Part shown: piece by piece, positions 56,164 to 64,000 of the stretch | Numbering within the stretch: position 1 is the stretch's first letter | Layout: the number at the start of each line of letters is the position of its first letter | NCBI RefSeq assembly: GCF_002113375.1 | Contig: NZ_NEHO01000002.1 | Coordinates: 372,001-436,000 of the forward strand | Direction of reading: 5' to 3' | Length of the DNA stretch: 64,000 nt | From: Pseudomonas sp. R37(2017) | GTDB lineage: Bacteria; Pseudomonadota; Gammaproteobacteria; Pseudomonadales; Pseudomonadaceae | Notes under the pieces: model-generated | The model's database searches: none | What the model saw: the letters and a program-made list of their open reading frames with translations, nothing else | What the model was told of the DNA's origin: nothing | Made by a program: the position numbers and the translations under genes

Positions 56164-56193
56164 CTTTTTAGAGTCTATGCTCTAGAAAGTCAA
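56164..56193 (-). promoter_or_regulatory. Promoter and candidate TetR operator of the aldehyde dehydrogenase gene
   Basis: Arms CTTTTTAGAG (56164-56173) and CTCTAGAAAG (56180-56189) match at 9 of 10 positions around a six-base centre. On the minus strand, TTGACT (56188-56193) and TAAAAA (56165-56170) have a 17-base spacer, so the dyad fills the promoter. Confidence 0.7.
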
Positions 56194-56278
56194 ATGACAT
56201 CCTGGAACGGCCTTGTTTTATCCGCTCGCGGATAGATCTAAGATGCCCGTCAACGCACTCTGAATTAAAGCTCAAGCC

Positions 56279-56950
56279 ATGGCCCCACGGATCAAAACCA
56301 ACGAGCGCATCGTGCAGAACAGCCTGGAGCTGTTCAATCAACAGGGCGAGCGCAGTATCAGCACCAACCACATTGCTGCCCATATGGAAATTTCCCCGGG
56401 CAACCTGTACTACCACTTCCCTAACAAGCAGGCGATCATCGCCGTGTTGTTCAGCGAGTACGAAAGCCTGGTGGACAGCTTCCTGCGCCCGCCCCAGGGC
56501 CGTGCCGCCACGGTGGAAGACAAGCGCTACTACCTCAAGGAGCTGCTGTCGGCGATGTGGCGCTATCGGTTTTTGCATCGCGATCTCGAACACTTGCTCG
56601 ACAGCGATCCGGACCTGGCCGATCGCTATCGACGCTTTTCCCAGCGGTGTCTGATCCAGGGGGCGGCGATCTACGAAGGCTTTGTCGCCGCCGGCATTTT
56701 GAAGATGGACAAGGTGCAGATCGAATCCCTGACCCTCAATGCCTGGATCATCCTCACGTCCTGGGTGCGCTTCCTGTGCACCACCCGGGAGAATTCCAGC
56801 CACTTGAGCGAACAGGCCATTAAACGCGGGGTTTATCAGGTTCTGGTGCTGGAAACCGGGTTCGTCACGGATCAGTCCCGCGATGCGGTCAATGCCTTGT
56901 TCGAAGAGTTTTACGTGCCCATGGCCCAGGCACTGGAAGAAGTACAGTAG
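56279..56950 (+). CDS. TetR-family repressor
   Basis: 223-residue regulator. The N-terminal helix-turn-helix spans about residues 8-55 (IVQNSLELFNQQGERSISTNHIAAHMEISPGNLYYHFPNK), and the remainder is the helical ligand/dimer domain. It is divergent from the coniferyl aldehyde dehydrogenase gene, with a palindromic operator candidate in the gap. The expected ligand is an aldehyde, an acid or a CoA ester related to that enzyme. The rhodanese gene follows after 32 bases on the same strand and may be co-transcribed, without an obvious functional link. Confidence 0.88.
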   Translation: MAPRIKTNERIVQNSLELFNQQGERSISTNHIAAHMEISPGNLYYHFPNKQAIIAVLFSEYESLVDSFLRPPQGRAATVEDKRYYLKELLSAMWRYRFLHRDLEHLLDSDPDLADRYRRFSQRCLIQGAAIYEGFVAAGILKMDKVQIESLTLNAWIILTSWVRFLCTTRENSSHLSEQAIKRGVYQVLVLETGFVTDQSRDAVNALFEEFYVPMAQALEEVQ

Positions 56951-56982
56951 GATCAAGACCGACTTAATCACGGGAGCCCGTT

Positions 56983-57837
56983 ATGCCGATTGCGCAACTG
57001 ATCAGCCCGCAAGCGCTGGACCTGAAAAAGGACCAGCCGGGGCTGGTGATTCTGGATTGTCGTTTTGCCCTCGAAGACCCGGATTACGGTCAGCGCAGCT
57101 ATGCCGAAGGGCACATTGCCGGTTCGAGTTATGCCGACCTCGAGCGTGACCTGAGTGGCGCCGTGGTCAAGGGCGTGACCGGGCGCCATCCGTTACCCGA
57201 GCCGGGGCGACTGATCGAGCGCTTGCAAGCCTGGGGCATCAACGCCGATAGCGAAGTGGTGCTGTATGACGACGGCCCGGGTGCCTTTGCCGCGCGGGCC
57301 TGGTGGTTGCTGGCCTGGCTGGGCAAGCGCGACGGTGTATTCATCCTCGATGGCGGTCTCAAGGCCTGGCATGCGGACGGTTTGCCGCTGAGCCTGGATG
57401 CGCCGGCGATCACCCGTGGCGCCTTCACCGGAAGTCCTGACACGGCGTTGTTGATCAGCGCCGAGCAATTGCAAAAGCGCCTGTCCCGGCCAGAACTGAC
57501 CCTGCTCGACGCCCGCGCACTGCCGCGTTTCAAGGGTGAAGTGGAGCCGATCGACCCAGTCGCCGGACACATTCCCGGCGCCCAATGTGCGGCGTTTACC
57601 GACAACCTGGGTGGTGGCGGTCGTTTTCTGCCGGCCGATCAGCTCAAGCAGCGTTTTGCCGCGAAACTGGGCGATCGTTCGCCGAACGATCTGGTGGCGT
57701 ACTGCGGTTCCGGCGTGACGGCGTGCCACAACCTGTTTGCGTTGTGTCTGGCCGGTTATCCGTTGGGTTCGTTGTATGCCGGTTCGTGGAGCGAATGGAT
57801 CAACGAACCTGCGCGGGGCGTCGCCACGGGCGAATAA
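56983..57837 (+). CDS. Two-domain rhodanese sulfurtransferase
   Basis: 284-residue protein with two rhodanese domains: an N-terminal, inactive-looking one (about residues 10-130, VILDCRFALEDPDYG) and a C-terminal catalytic one (about 150-280) with the active-site Cys241 in YCGSGVTACHN. CGSGVTA is the loop of 3-mercaptopyruvate sulfurtransferases rather than CRKGVT of thiosulfate enzymes, so mercaptopyruvate is the more likely donor. It is cytoplasmic, with no signal peptide. Confidence 0.88.
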   Translation: MPIAQLISPQALDLKKDQPGLVILDCRFALEDPDYGQRSYAEGHIAGSSYADLERDLSGAVVKGVTGRHPLPEPGRLIERLQAWGINADSEVVLYDDGPGAFAARAWWLLAWLGKRDGVFILDGGLKAWHADGLPLSLDAPAITRGAFTGSPDTALLISAEQLQKRLSRPELTLLDARALPRFKGEVEPIDPVAGHIPGAQCAAFTDNLGGGGRFLPADQLKQRFAAKLGDRSPNDLVAYCGSGVTACHNLFALCLAGYPLGSLYAGSWSEWINEPARGVATGE

Positions 57838-57851
57838 TCACCACGAAACCC

Positions 57852-57941
57852 TGTGGGAGCGAGCCTGCTCGCGAAGGCGGTGTGACAGTCAAACAAGAGG
57901 GTGGCTGAACCACCGCATTCGCGAGCAGGCTCGCTCCCACA
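57852..57941. repeat. REP doublet (90-bp class)
   Basis: TGTGGGAGCGAGCCTGCTCGCGA and its inverse; the spacer differs from those of other 90-bp members but the length is identical. It is between converging genes. Confidence 0.87.
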
Positions 57942-57957
57942 TTGAACACCCTCTTCA

Positions 57958-58797
57958 TCAAGGTCCGGGAAACTGCCGGGCACTGCGATACGCCCCCGGC
58001 CCAACCCCATACACCTGCTTGAACTGCCGACTGAGGTGGCTCTGGTCGGCAAATCCCAGCTGCATTGCGACCTCCAGCGGCAGACAACCGCTTTGCAGCA
58101 ACGCCCGCGCCCGGGCGATGCGCTGTTGCATCAACCAGGTGTGCGGCGGCATGCCCGTGGCCCGGCGGAACACCCGGGCGAAATGGAAGGGCGAGAGGTT
58201 GACCGCGGCCGCCAGCTCCTCCAGTGAGGGCGGTGCCGCCAGTTGCGCGTGCAGCAATTCCTTGGCCAGGCTCACGGCCCGGTGCTCCTTGCCGGGTTTA
58301 TCGGCATCGGGCACCGCCGCATGACGCTGCAACAGCGACAACACCAGTTCGCGCCAGACCGTTTGTTGCTGCAATGCGGTGGCCGGGCTTTCCAGCAAGC
58401 GGTGGAGTTGGCAGAAGCCGTTCACCAGATCCTGATCGCGGTACAGCGTGGCACCGAAGGCCGGCAAGTGGTGGGTCGGCAGTTCGAGTTCAGCCAGCAG
58501 CGAGGTGATCTGTCCGCTGTCGGGATAAAACGCCCGGTATAGCCAGCCATCCTCGGTGCCTTTGTGGCCGGTGTGCAGCTCATCGGGGTTGATCAGCACC
58601 AGGGTTCCGCTGCCTGCCAGGTGTTCGGCGCCGCGATAGCGATAACGCTGGGCGCCGGCCATGATCATGCCGATCACATAGCCGTCATGCACATGCGGGG
58701 CGAAACGATGGTCGATGTAGCGTGCGGACAGTAACTCCACCCCGGCCAGTGGCGGGGTTTGCCAGAAGTGGATCGACTCGCCTTGATCAGCGTCCAT
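57958..58797 (-). CDS. AraC-family transcriptional regulator
   Basis: 279-residue regulator with an N-terminal cupin-like arm and ligand domain (residues 1-165; HVHDGYVIGMIMAGAQRYRYRG, LINPDELHTGH) and two C-terminal helix-turn-helix motifs (about 180-275; LEELAAAVNLSPFHFARVFRRATG, EVAMQLGFADQSHLSRQFKQVYG). This is the AraC-type layout with an N-terminal sensor. No neighbouring operon points to a target; it ends in a REP doublet and is upstream of nothing obvious it would control. Confidence 0.88.
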   Translation of the reverse strand: MDADQGESIHFWQTPPLAGVELLSARYIDHRFAPHVHDGYVIGMIMAGAQRYRYRGAEHLAGSGTLVLINPDELHTGHKGTEDGWLYRAFYPDSGQITSLLAELELPTHHLPAFGATLYRDQDLVNGFCQLHRLLESPATALQQQTVWRELVLSLLQRHAAVPDADKPGKEHRAVSLAKELLHAQLAAPPSLEELAAAVNLSPFHFARVFRRATGMPPHTWLMQQRIARARALLQSGCLPLEVAMQLGFADQSHLSRQFKQVYGVGPGAYRSARQFPGP

Positions 58798-58800
58798 GAC

Positions 58801-59799
58801 TCAGGCACGCCCTGCGGTGGCCAGCCACTCGGGGATGCGTCGCTCCAGGTAGTAACCCGGTTGCCTGAGCGTGCCGTCAACGAAGCCGACATGCCCACCC
58901 TTGGCTTGCAATTCGAATTGCGTGCAAGCGGACAGCTCATCGACGTGCGGCAGGCTGTGGGGAAACACGAAGGGGTCGTCGGCGGCCTGAATCATCAAGG
59001 TCGGCGTACGAATTTCGCCAAGGAAATAGCGACTGGAAGCTCGGCGATAGTAATCCTCGGCATCGGCGAAACCGTGCAGCGGTGCGGTGACGCGTCCGTC
59101 GAAATCCCAGAACGTACGCATGTTTTCCAGTGATCCGAGAGCCGCCAGGGCTGTCAGGCCATCCTCGCGTCCATCGTGCAGGAACTGTCGCTGTTTGTTC
59201 TTGATGTAGGCGACCATCTCGCGCATGAAGTGCGCCTGGTAAACCCTGGAAAACCCCTGGCCGATGCGGTCGGCGCACTGGTCCAGGCGAAAGGGTACCG
59301 ACACCGCCACGGCTCCCGTCAAGTCGCTGTCGCTGCCGGTTTCGCCCAAATGCTTGAGCAGCACATTGCCGCCCAGCGAGTAGCCGACGGCATACAGCGG
59401 TGCGAGAGGGCGTTTGGCCCGCAGGTGCCTGATGGTTTCGGCGAGGTCTTCGCTGGCGCCGGAATGGTAGCTGCGGGGCAACAGGTTGGGTTCGCCTGAG
59501 CAGCCGCGCCAGTTAAGTGCGACGCTGGCCCAGCCGCGCTCGCCCAGGGCCTTTTGCATTCCGGCGACATAAGGTGAATTCGAGGAGCCGGTGAGCCCGT
59601 GCAGCACCAGCACCAAAGGCGCGTCGGCGCTGTGCGGACCGTGCCAGTCGAGATCGAGGAAGTCGCCATCTTCGAGCCAAAGGCGTTCACGCTCGCGCTC
59701 GAGGTGCGTGGTCTTGCGCCACAACGGTCCCCACAAGGTTTGCAAGTGCGGGTTGCCGAGGCCCAGGGCGGGGGTGAAGTGTTCTGGTGGATGGGGCAC
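58801..59799 (-). CDS. YheT-type alpha/beta hydrolase
   Basis: 332-residue hydrolase. It begins VPHPPEHFTPALGLGNPHLQTLWGPL, the characteristic YheT opening; the nucleophile elbow is GYSLGGNVLLKHLG, with LVLHGLTGSSNSPYV for the oxyanion site and a C-terminal His in GGHVGFVDG. GTG 59799 is the only fitting start; the open frame extends into rsmD, where it is not protein-like. Relatives act on carboxyl esters, and eukaryotic relatives are ABHD1/3-type phospholipases. It lies just after rsmD on the same strand. Confidence 0.86.
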   Translation of the reverse strand: MPHPPEHFTPALGLGNPHLQTLWGPLWRKTTHLERERERLWLEDGDFLDLDWHGPHSADAPLVLVLHGLTGSSNSPYVAGMQKALGERGWASVALNWRGCSGEPNLLPRSYHSGASEDLAETIRHLRAKRPLAPLYAVGYSLGGNVLLKHLGETGSDSDLTGAVAVSVPFRLDQCADRIGQGFSRVYQAHFMREMVAYIKNKQRQFLHDGREDGLTALAALGSLENMRTFWDFDGRVTAPLHGFADAEDYYRRASSRYFLGEIRTPTLMIQAADDPFVFPHSLPHVDELSACTQFELQAKGGHVGFVDGTLRQPGYYLERRIPEWLATAGRA

Positions 59800-59855
59800 G
59801 ATGATTCTCGATGCAGCGGTGCGTAGCGGGTACGCACCTTTTTCAGGCCGGTCGA

Positions 59856-60467
59856 TTAACCGGCGATCTCTGCCATACGTTGCCACAACGAGTAATACAC
59901 GCGCCCGGATTTTTGCTCCCGGTGCAGGCGCCAGTTCTGCGGCAGGCCAAGGGTCGAGGGTGCGCTTTCGCTTTCTGTATACACCCAGGCATCTTCGGCC
60001 AGCCACTGACGCTCTTCGAGCAGTGTGCAAACGGTGGGCAGCAGATTCTGGTTGAACGGTGGGTCGAGGAACACCAGGTCGTAGGCTGTCGCTGTCTGGG
60101 TTTCCAGGTAGCGCAGGGCGTCGGCGGTCTGGACATGACCGTTGGTGCAACGCAGCGTACCCAGGTGCTCCTTCAGGCTGGATACCGCAAGGCTGCTGGC
60201 ATCCAGCGCCTGGCCCATGGCCGCGCCACGGGACAGGGCTTCGAGGAATAGCGCACCGCTGCCAGTGAATGGGTCGAGCACCTTGGCGCCCGGCACGTAA
60301 GGTGCGAGCCAGTTGAACAGGGTTTCACGCACGCGGTCCGGCGTCGGGCGCAGACCCGGGGCGTCAGGAAAGCTCAGCTTCCGGCTGCGCCATTCGCCGC
60401 CGATGATGCGCAGCTGGTTCACGCCGTTATGGACGTTGCGGACAGGTTTTTTCGAATGAGTAGCCAT
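59856..60467 (-). CDS. rsmD: 16S rRNA (guanine-966-N2) methyltransferase
   Basis: 203-residue SAM-dependent enzyme that methylates G966 of 16S rRNA. It has the N-terminal RIIGGEWRSRKLSFPDAPGLRPTPDRVRETLFNWL, the SAM-binding VLDPFTGSGALFLEALSRGA and the catalytic LVFLDPPFNQNL. It starts on the last base of the M16 gene's stop codon, so the three genes M16, M16 and rsmD form one operon. ftsY is divergent from this operon, the usual rsmD-ftsY neighbourhood. Confidence 0.95.
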   Translation of the reverse strand: MATHSKKPVRNVHNGVNQLRIIGGEWRSRKLSFPDAPGLRPTPDRVRETLFNWLAPYVPGAKVLDPFTGSGALFLEALSRGAAMGQALDASSLAVSSLKEHLGTLRCTNGHVQTADALRYLETQTATAYDLVFLDPPFNQNLLPTVCTLLEERQWLAEDAWVYTESESAPSTLGLPQNWRLHREQKSGRVYYSLWQRMAEIAG

Positions 60468-61957
60468 TAATGCTCCGGAACCCCGAGCGGTTGCTCGGAA
60501 GGTTTATCGGTTGGGGCCGGTAACGGCTTTTGCGGCACGGTCGGGCCAGCGCTGACGATGACCATTTTATCCGCGCTCAGGTGTTTGTTCATGGCAGCTT
60601 TGACCTGCTCGACGGTCAAGTCCCCGGACTGCTGCATGAAGTCCTCCAGGTGACTCAACGGCAGGTTATAGAAACCGATGGCGCCCAGTTGGCCGACAAT
60701 ATCGGCGTTGCTTGCGGTGGACAGCGGGAAGCTGCCGGCCAGTTCGCGCTTGGCATCGTCGAGTTCTTTTTCGGTCGGGCCGGTTTTAAGGTAGTCGGCC
60801 AGTACATCCTGCACCAGTTTCAGGGTGCCTTCGCTCATCTCGGCGCGAGTTTGCAGGTTGATCATGAATGGGCCGCGCACCTGCATCGGAGTGAAACCCG
60901 AATATACGCCGTAAGTCAGGCCGCGTTTCTCGCGGACTTCGCTCATCAACCGGGTGCCGAAGCCGCCGCCACCGAGAATCTGGTTTCCCATGGACAATGC
61001 CGCGTAGTCCGGGTCATCGCGGTCTATACCCAGTTGCGTGAGCATCAGGGTGGTCTGCTTGGACGGGAACTCGATATGGCCGACGCTGGCCTTGGGTTCG
61101 ACGGGTTGCGCGATCTTCGGCAGGGCCGGGCCTTTGGGCAGGGCGCTGGAAACCTGCGCGGCAATGGCTTCTGCTTCTGCGCGGGACAGATCCCCGACCA
61201 GTGCGATCACCGCGTTGCCGGCCGCGTAGGCTTTCTCGTGGAACGTACGCAGTTGTGCCGCGGTGATCGCCGGTACGCTTTTCGCCGTGCCATCGCTGGA
61301 ATGCGCGTACGGATGATCGCCATACAAGCGGTTCATCAGTTCCAGGCTCGCCAGTTTGCCGGGGTTCTGTTTCTGGTATTCGAAACCGGCGAGCATCTGG
61401 TTCTTGATGCGGGCCAGCGAGTCGGCAGGGAACGTCGGCTTGCCGACGACTTCGGCAAAAAGTTTCAGGGCCGGCTCGCGCTGGTCCCTGGCACTGAGGC
61501 TGCGCAGCGAAGCGATTGCCATGTCCTTGTAGGCACCGTTGCCGAAATCGGCGCCCAGGCCTTCGAAGCCCTGGGCAATGGCACCGACGTCCTTGCCGGC
61601 CACACCTTCGTTGAGCATGGCGTTGGTCAGCAGCGCCAGGCCCGGTGCAGTGCCGTCCTGGCTGCTGCCGGCGGCGAAGATCAGGCGCATGTCGAACATC
61701 GGCAGTTCATGGGCTTCGACAAACAGCACCTTGGTGCCTTCGGCGGTGTTCCAGGTTTGCACGTCCAGCTTGCGGTGGTTCGGGGCCTTGCCGTTGAGCT
61801 CGGCCAGCGATTGCAGCTTCTGGCTGGCCCGGGCCTTGTCCAGGGCTTCACTGGCATTGGTTTCGCCAGAACGCGACAAATAGAACGCGGCGCCACCGAT
61901 AACGGTAACGGCGACCAGGCCGACCAGGGCCAGGCGGGAGGGTTTACGCTCACTCAT
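60467..61957 (-). CDS. M16 peptidase-like protein, non-catalytic subunit
   Basis: 496-residue protein of the M16B fold: N-terminal signal/anchor (about residues 9-26), two M16 halves, and a proline-rich end. The zinc-site HxxEH of the family is absent; the equivalent region reads LALLTNAMLNEG. GGGGFGTRLMSEVREKRGLTYGVYS is the conserved RxxxGxxY-type region that binds substrate in the partner half. It overlaps the upstream gene by eight bases. Together the two should form a heterodimer with one active and one inactive subunit, as in mitochondrial processing peptidase. Start ATG 61957. Confidence 0.88.
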   Translation of the reverse strand: MSERKPSRLALVGLVAVTVIGGAAFYLSRSGETNASEALDKARASQKLQSLAELNGKAPNHRKLDVQTWNTAEGTKVLFVEAHELPMFDMRLIFAAGSSQDGTAPGLALLTNAMLNEGVAGKDVGAIAQGFEGLGADFGNGAYKDMAIASLRSLSARDQREPALKLFAEVVGKPTFPADSLARIKNQMLAGFEYQKQNPGKLASLELMNRLYGDHPYAHSSDGTAKSVPAITAAQLRTFHEKAYAAGNAVIALVGDLSRAEAEAIAAQVSSALPKGPALPKIAQPVEPKASVGHIEFPSKQTTLMLTQLGIDRDDPDYAALSMGNQILGGGGFGTRLMSEVREKRGLTYGVYSGFTPMQVRGPFMINLQTRAEMSEGTLKLVQDVLADYLKTGPTEKELDDAKRELAGSFPLSTASNADIVGQLGAIGFYNLPLSHLEDFMQQSGDLTVEQVKAAMNKHLSADKMVIVSAGPTVPQKPLPAPTDKPSEQPLGVPEH

Positions 61958-63305
61958 GAGTCGTCTCCAGGGGCAGTACATGGGCGACGCTGAGACGTTC
62001 GCGGGTGAAATACAGCCTGGCGGCTTTCTGGATGTCTTCGGGGGTAACGCTTTCCAGGTCGGCCAGTTCTGTGTCCATCAGTTTCCATGACAGGCCGACG
62101 GTTTCCAGTTGGCCGATGGCAGTGGCCTGGCTGGTGATCGAGTCGCGCTCGAAGACCAGGCCGGCGATGACTTGCGCGCGCACCCGTTGCAGTTCCTCGG
62201 CGGTAGGTGCCGTGGTTTTCAACTGGTCGAGCAGCTTCCACAAGCCGGCTTGCGCCTGGGCGATGGTCTTGTGTTTCTGCGAGTTTGGCGATGCCGACAG
62301 GGTGAAAAGACTGTCGCCTCGGGTGTAGGCGTCGTAACTCGATGAGCCGCCGGACACCAGTTCTTCTCCACGCTCCAGTTGTGTCGGGATGCGTCCGCTG
62401 TAGCCACCGTCGAGCAGCGCCGAGATCAGCCGCAGGGCATTGACCAGACGCTTGTCGTCGGCGGTGGCAATGCTCGGCACGTTGAAGGCCAGCATCAGGC
62501 TGGGCAATTGGGTCTGCACATGCAGGGTGATCTGACGCTCGCCCGGCTCGGCCAGTTCCAGCGGTTTTTTCGCGGCTGGTACATCACGCCTGGCGATCGG
62601 GCCGAAATAGCGTTGGGCCAGGGTTTTGACTTCGTCCGGGGTGACATCGCCAACCACCACCAGCGTGGCGTTGTTGGGCACGTACCAGGTCTGGTACCAG
62701 TGACGCAGCTCTTCGACTTTCATCCGCTCAAGGTCGGCCATCCAGCCGATGGTCGGCGTGTGGTAGCCGCTGGCCGGGTAGGCCATGGCCTTGAAACGCT
62801 CGTAGGCCTTGGACATCGGCTTGTCGTCGGTGCGCAGGCGACGTTCTTCCTTGATGACTTCGATTTCCCTGGCGAACTCATCGGGTGGCAGGCGCAAGCT
62901 GGCCATGCGGTCGGCTTCCAGTTCGAAGGCTACGCCCAGGCGATCCCTGGCCAGCACCTGGTAATAGGCGGTGAAGTCGTCGCTGGTGAATGCATTCTCT
63001 TCAGCGCCAAGATCGCGCAGGATCAGCGAGGCTTCGCCGGGGCCTACCTTCTCGCTGCCCTTGAACATCATGTGTTCCAGGGCGTGGGACAGACCGGTAT
63101 TGCCCGGCGTCTCGTAGCTGGAGCCGACCTTGTACCAGACCTGGGAAACCACCACGGGTGCACGGTGGTCTTCACGCACGATAACCTTCAGACCATTGTC
63201 GAGGGTGAATTCATGGGTGGGTTGCGGGTCGGCGGCAAGAACGTAAAGGGGCAGGCAAACCATGCTGAGCAGCAGGCCTGCGGCGCGGCGGGCAAGAGCA
63301 TTCAT
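61950..63305 (-). CDS. M16 zinc metallopeptidase, catalytic subunit
   Basis: 451-residue secreted or periplasmic peptidase. A signal peptide spans residues 1-24 (ending VLAA). The inverted zinc motif is His74-x-x-Glu77-His78 in LSHALEHMMF, with the third ligand probably in FELEADRM. The GGYSGRIPTQLERG segment is the counterpart of the substrate-binding region. It is the first gene of the operon with the inactive M16 partner and rsmD. It probably degrades peptides in the envelope; the substrate is not known. Confidence 0.92.
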   Translation of the reverse strand: MNALARRAAGLLLSMVCLPLYVLAADPQPTHEFTLDNGLKVIVREDHRAPVVVSQVWYKVGSSYETPGNTGLSHALEHMMFKGSEKVGPGEASLILRDLGAEENAFTSDDFTAYYQVLARDRLGVAFELEADRMASLRLPPDEFAREIEVIKEERRLRTDDKPMSKAYERFKAMAYPASGYHTPTIGWMADLERMKVEELRHWYQTWYVPNNATLVVVGDVTPDEVKTLAQRYFGPIARRDVPAAKKPLELAEPGERQITLHVQTQLPSLMLAFNVPSIATADDKRLVNALRLISALLDGGYSGRIPTQLERGEELVSGGSSSYDAYTRGDSLFTLSASPNSQKHKTIAQAQAGLWKLLDQLKTTAPTAEELQRVRAQVIAGLVFERDSITSQATAIGQLETVGLSWKLMDTELADLESVTPEDIQKAARLYFTRERLSVAHVLPLETTHE

Positions 63306-63648
63306 TCGTTTTCAAACCTTTGGGGCTGCCCGCTTGTTCTTAGCGTCAGCGGGCGAGAGGGTGCTAGGATACTGATCCGTTTTACTGGCGGCCACGCCTA
63401 TCAGGCCTTTGACTGGCCTGCGGGTTGCCTGGGTTACCGGCGGAAACTTTGAGTTTGTCAGCTAAACTCTGCGTTTTCGCCGACGATGCCGTTCCAGTCC
63501 TTCGTATTAGTCGACCTTTGAGGCGCCGTTGGCTCCTCGACAAAATGTTGCGCGTGAACAAGCTGGGTCAATCGCAGTCTGTTCTGCATCGAATATTTAT
63601 TTGCCGGGGCGCCATTGGCGCGTCGCTACCGTGAGATAGCCGTCCCCC
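63306..63648. promoter_or_regulatory. Divergent intergenic region between the M16 operon and ftsY
   Basis: 343 bases with no gene I can support; short open frames lack ribosome sites. It must hold both divergent promoters. A 7-bp dyad GCCCGCT (63328-63334) and AGCGGGC (63348-63354) lies close to the M16 start. The ftsY side shows no exact -35/-10 pair. Confidence 0.6.
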
Positions 63649-64000
63649 ATGTTTGGTTCCAACGACGACAAGAAGACCCCAGCTGCGGCTGGCGAGAAAA
63701 AAAGCCTGTTCGGATGGCTGCGCAAAAAGCCGCAGGAACCCGTCGTCGAACAGCCACAAGCCATTCCTGAGCCGGCACCTGTCGCGGCTCCGGTAATAGA
63801 AGAACCGCCCGCGCCGGTGGTCTTGCCGATTGCCGAGCCGGTCAGCGAAACCATCGACCAGCCGCGGGCCACCGCTGCCGCGCCATGGCTGACCCTGCCG
63901 GTGGCGGAAGAACCGGTGGCATTGGTCGAGAATGACCTGGCCCCTCACGTGACCCCGCCGATTCCGGCCCCTGTTCATGCGCCAGTGGTCGAGCCGGTGG
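63649..64000 (+). CDS. ftsY: Signal recognition particle receptor FtsY, 5' part
   Basis: The reading frame runs open from ATG 63649 (MFGSNDDKKTPAAAGEKKSLFGWLRKKP) to the edge of the window, 117 codons. The start fits Pseudomonas FtsY: a short lysine-rich membrane-targeting stretch, then a long acidic, proline- and alanine-rich A domain. The NG GTPase domain is outside the window. FtsY docks ribosome-SRP complexes at the inner membrane. Position next to rsmD and the two M16 genes matches P. aeruginosa. Confidence 0.88.
   Translation, partial: MFGSNDDKKTPAAAGEKKSLFGWLRKKPQEPVVEQPQAIPEPAPVAAPVIEEPPAPVVLPIAEPVSETIDQPRATAAAPWLTLPVAEEPVALVENDLAPHVTPPIPAPVHAPVVEPV

Overview
The window is a GC-rich stretch of Pseudomonas chromosome, most like the P. 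fluorescens group. Three things support this. (1) About twenty copies of the fluorescent-pseudomonad REP sequence (TGTRGGAGCGAGC..GCTCGCGA) lie between genes, with their own RAYT transposase. (2) The gene order, compared from memory, follows the P. aeruginosa PAO1 region PA0300-PA0373: spu polyamine transporter, penicillin acylase, serA, rpiA-ilvA, rppH-ptsP, lgt-thyA, folA, ilvD, mutM, fdx1-coaD, GMC oxidoreductase, aldehyde dehydrogenase, rsmD, two M16 peptidases, ftsY. (3) Start codons and Shine-Dalgarno sites look like Pseudomonas. No rRNA, tRNA, CRISPR array or prophage was seen.

Layout. 1-5.3 kb: spuDEFGH-like polyamine ABC transporter (first gene cut by the window edge). 5.5-13 kb: AHL/penicillin acylase homologue, thioredoxin-like protein, lysophospholipase-like hydrolase, 2OG-Fe(II) oxygenase, DUF523 protein, an unusually short solute-binding protein and a DUF4399 protein. 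13-16.7 kb: serA divergent from a D-2-hydroxyglutarate dehydrogenase, then a fumarylacetoacetate-hydrolase-family gene; these probably act together in serine synthesis. 16.9-29.4 kb: two SdiA-regulated-domain paralogues, rpiA, ilvA, DUF2269 protein, HAD phosphatase, rppH-ptsP, NRDE protein, TauE/SafE exporter, lgt, thyA.

29.4-39.1 kb looks accessory. It holds a cadR/cadA metal-resistance pair with a recognisable MerR-type promoter, and an aminophosphonate cluster: LysR regulator, ATPase, fused permease, binding protein, FAD oxidoreductase and PhnZ-like HD oxygenase. No PhnW, PhnX or PhnY gene is nearby. 39.1-45.2 kb: a GTPase/membrane-protein pair, folA, cystine transporter, secreted phosphorylcholine-phosphatase-like enzyme. 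45.4-48.3 kb: ilvD and a RAYT gene bracketed by two 100-bp REP doublets. 48.3-64 kb: rlmI, HDOD protein, mutM, ferredoxin, coaD, a GMC oxidoreductase/Tat lipoprotein/coniferyl aldehyde dehydrogenase group beside a divergent TetR gene, rhodanese, AraC regulator, YheT-like hydrolase, rsmD, an active/inactive M16 pair and the 5' end of ftsY.

The points most worth following are the aminophosphonate cluster and its missing upstream enzyme, the REP doublets that fall into fixed length classes around a resident RAYT, a 32-bp near-palindrome between serA and its partner dehydrogenase, and a solute-binding protein that seems to have lost one of its two lobes.
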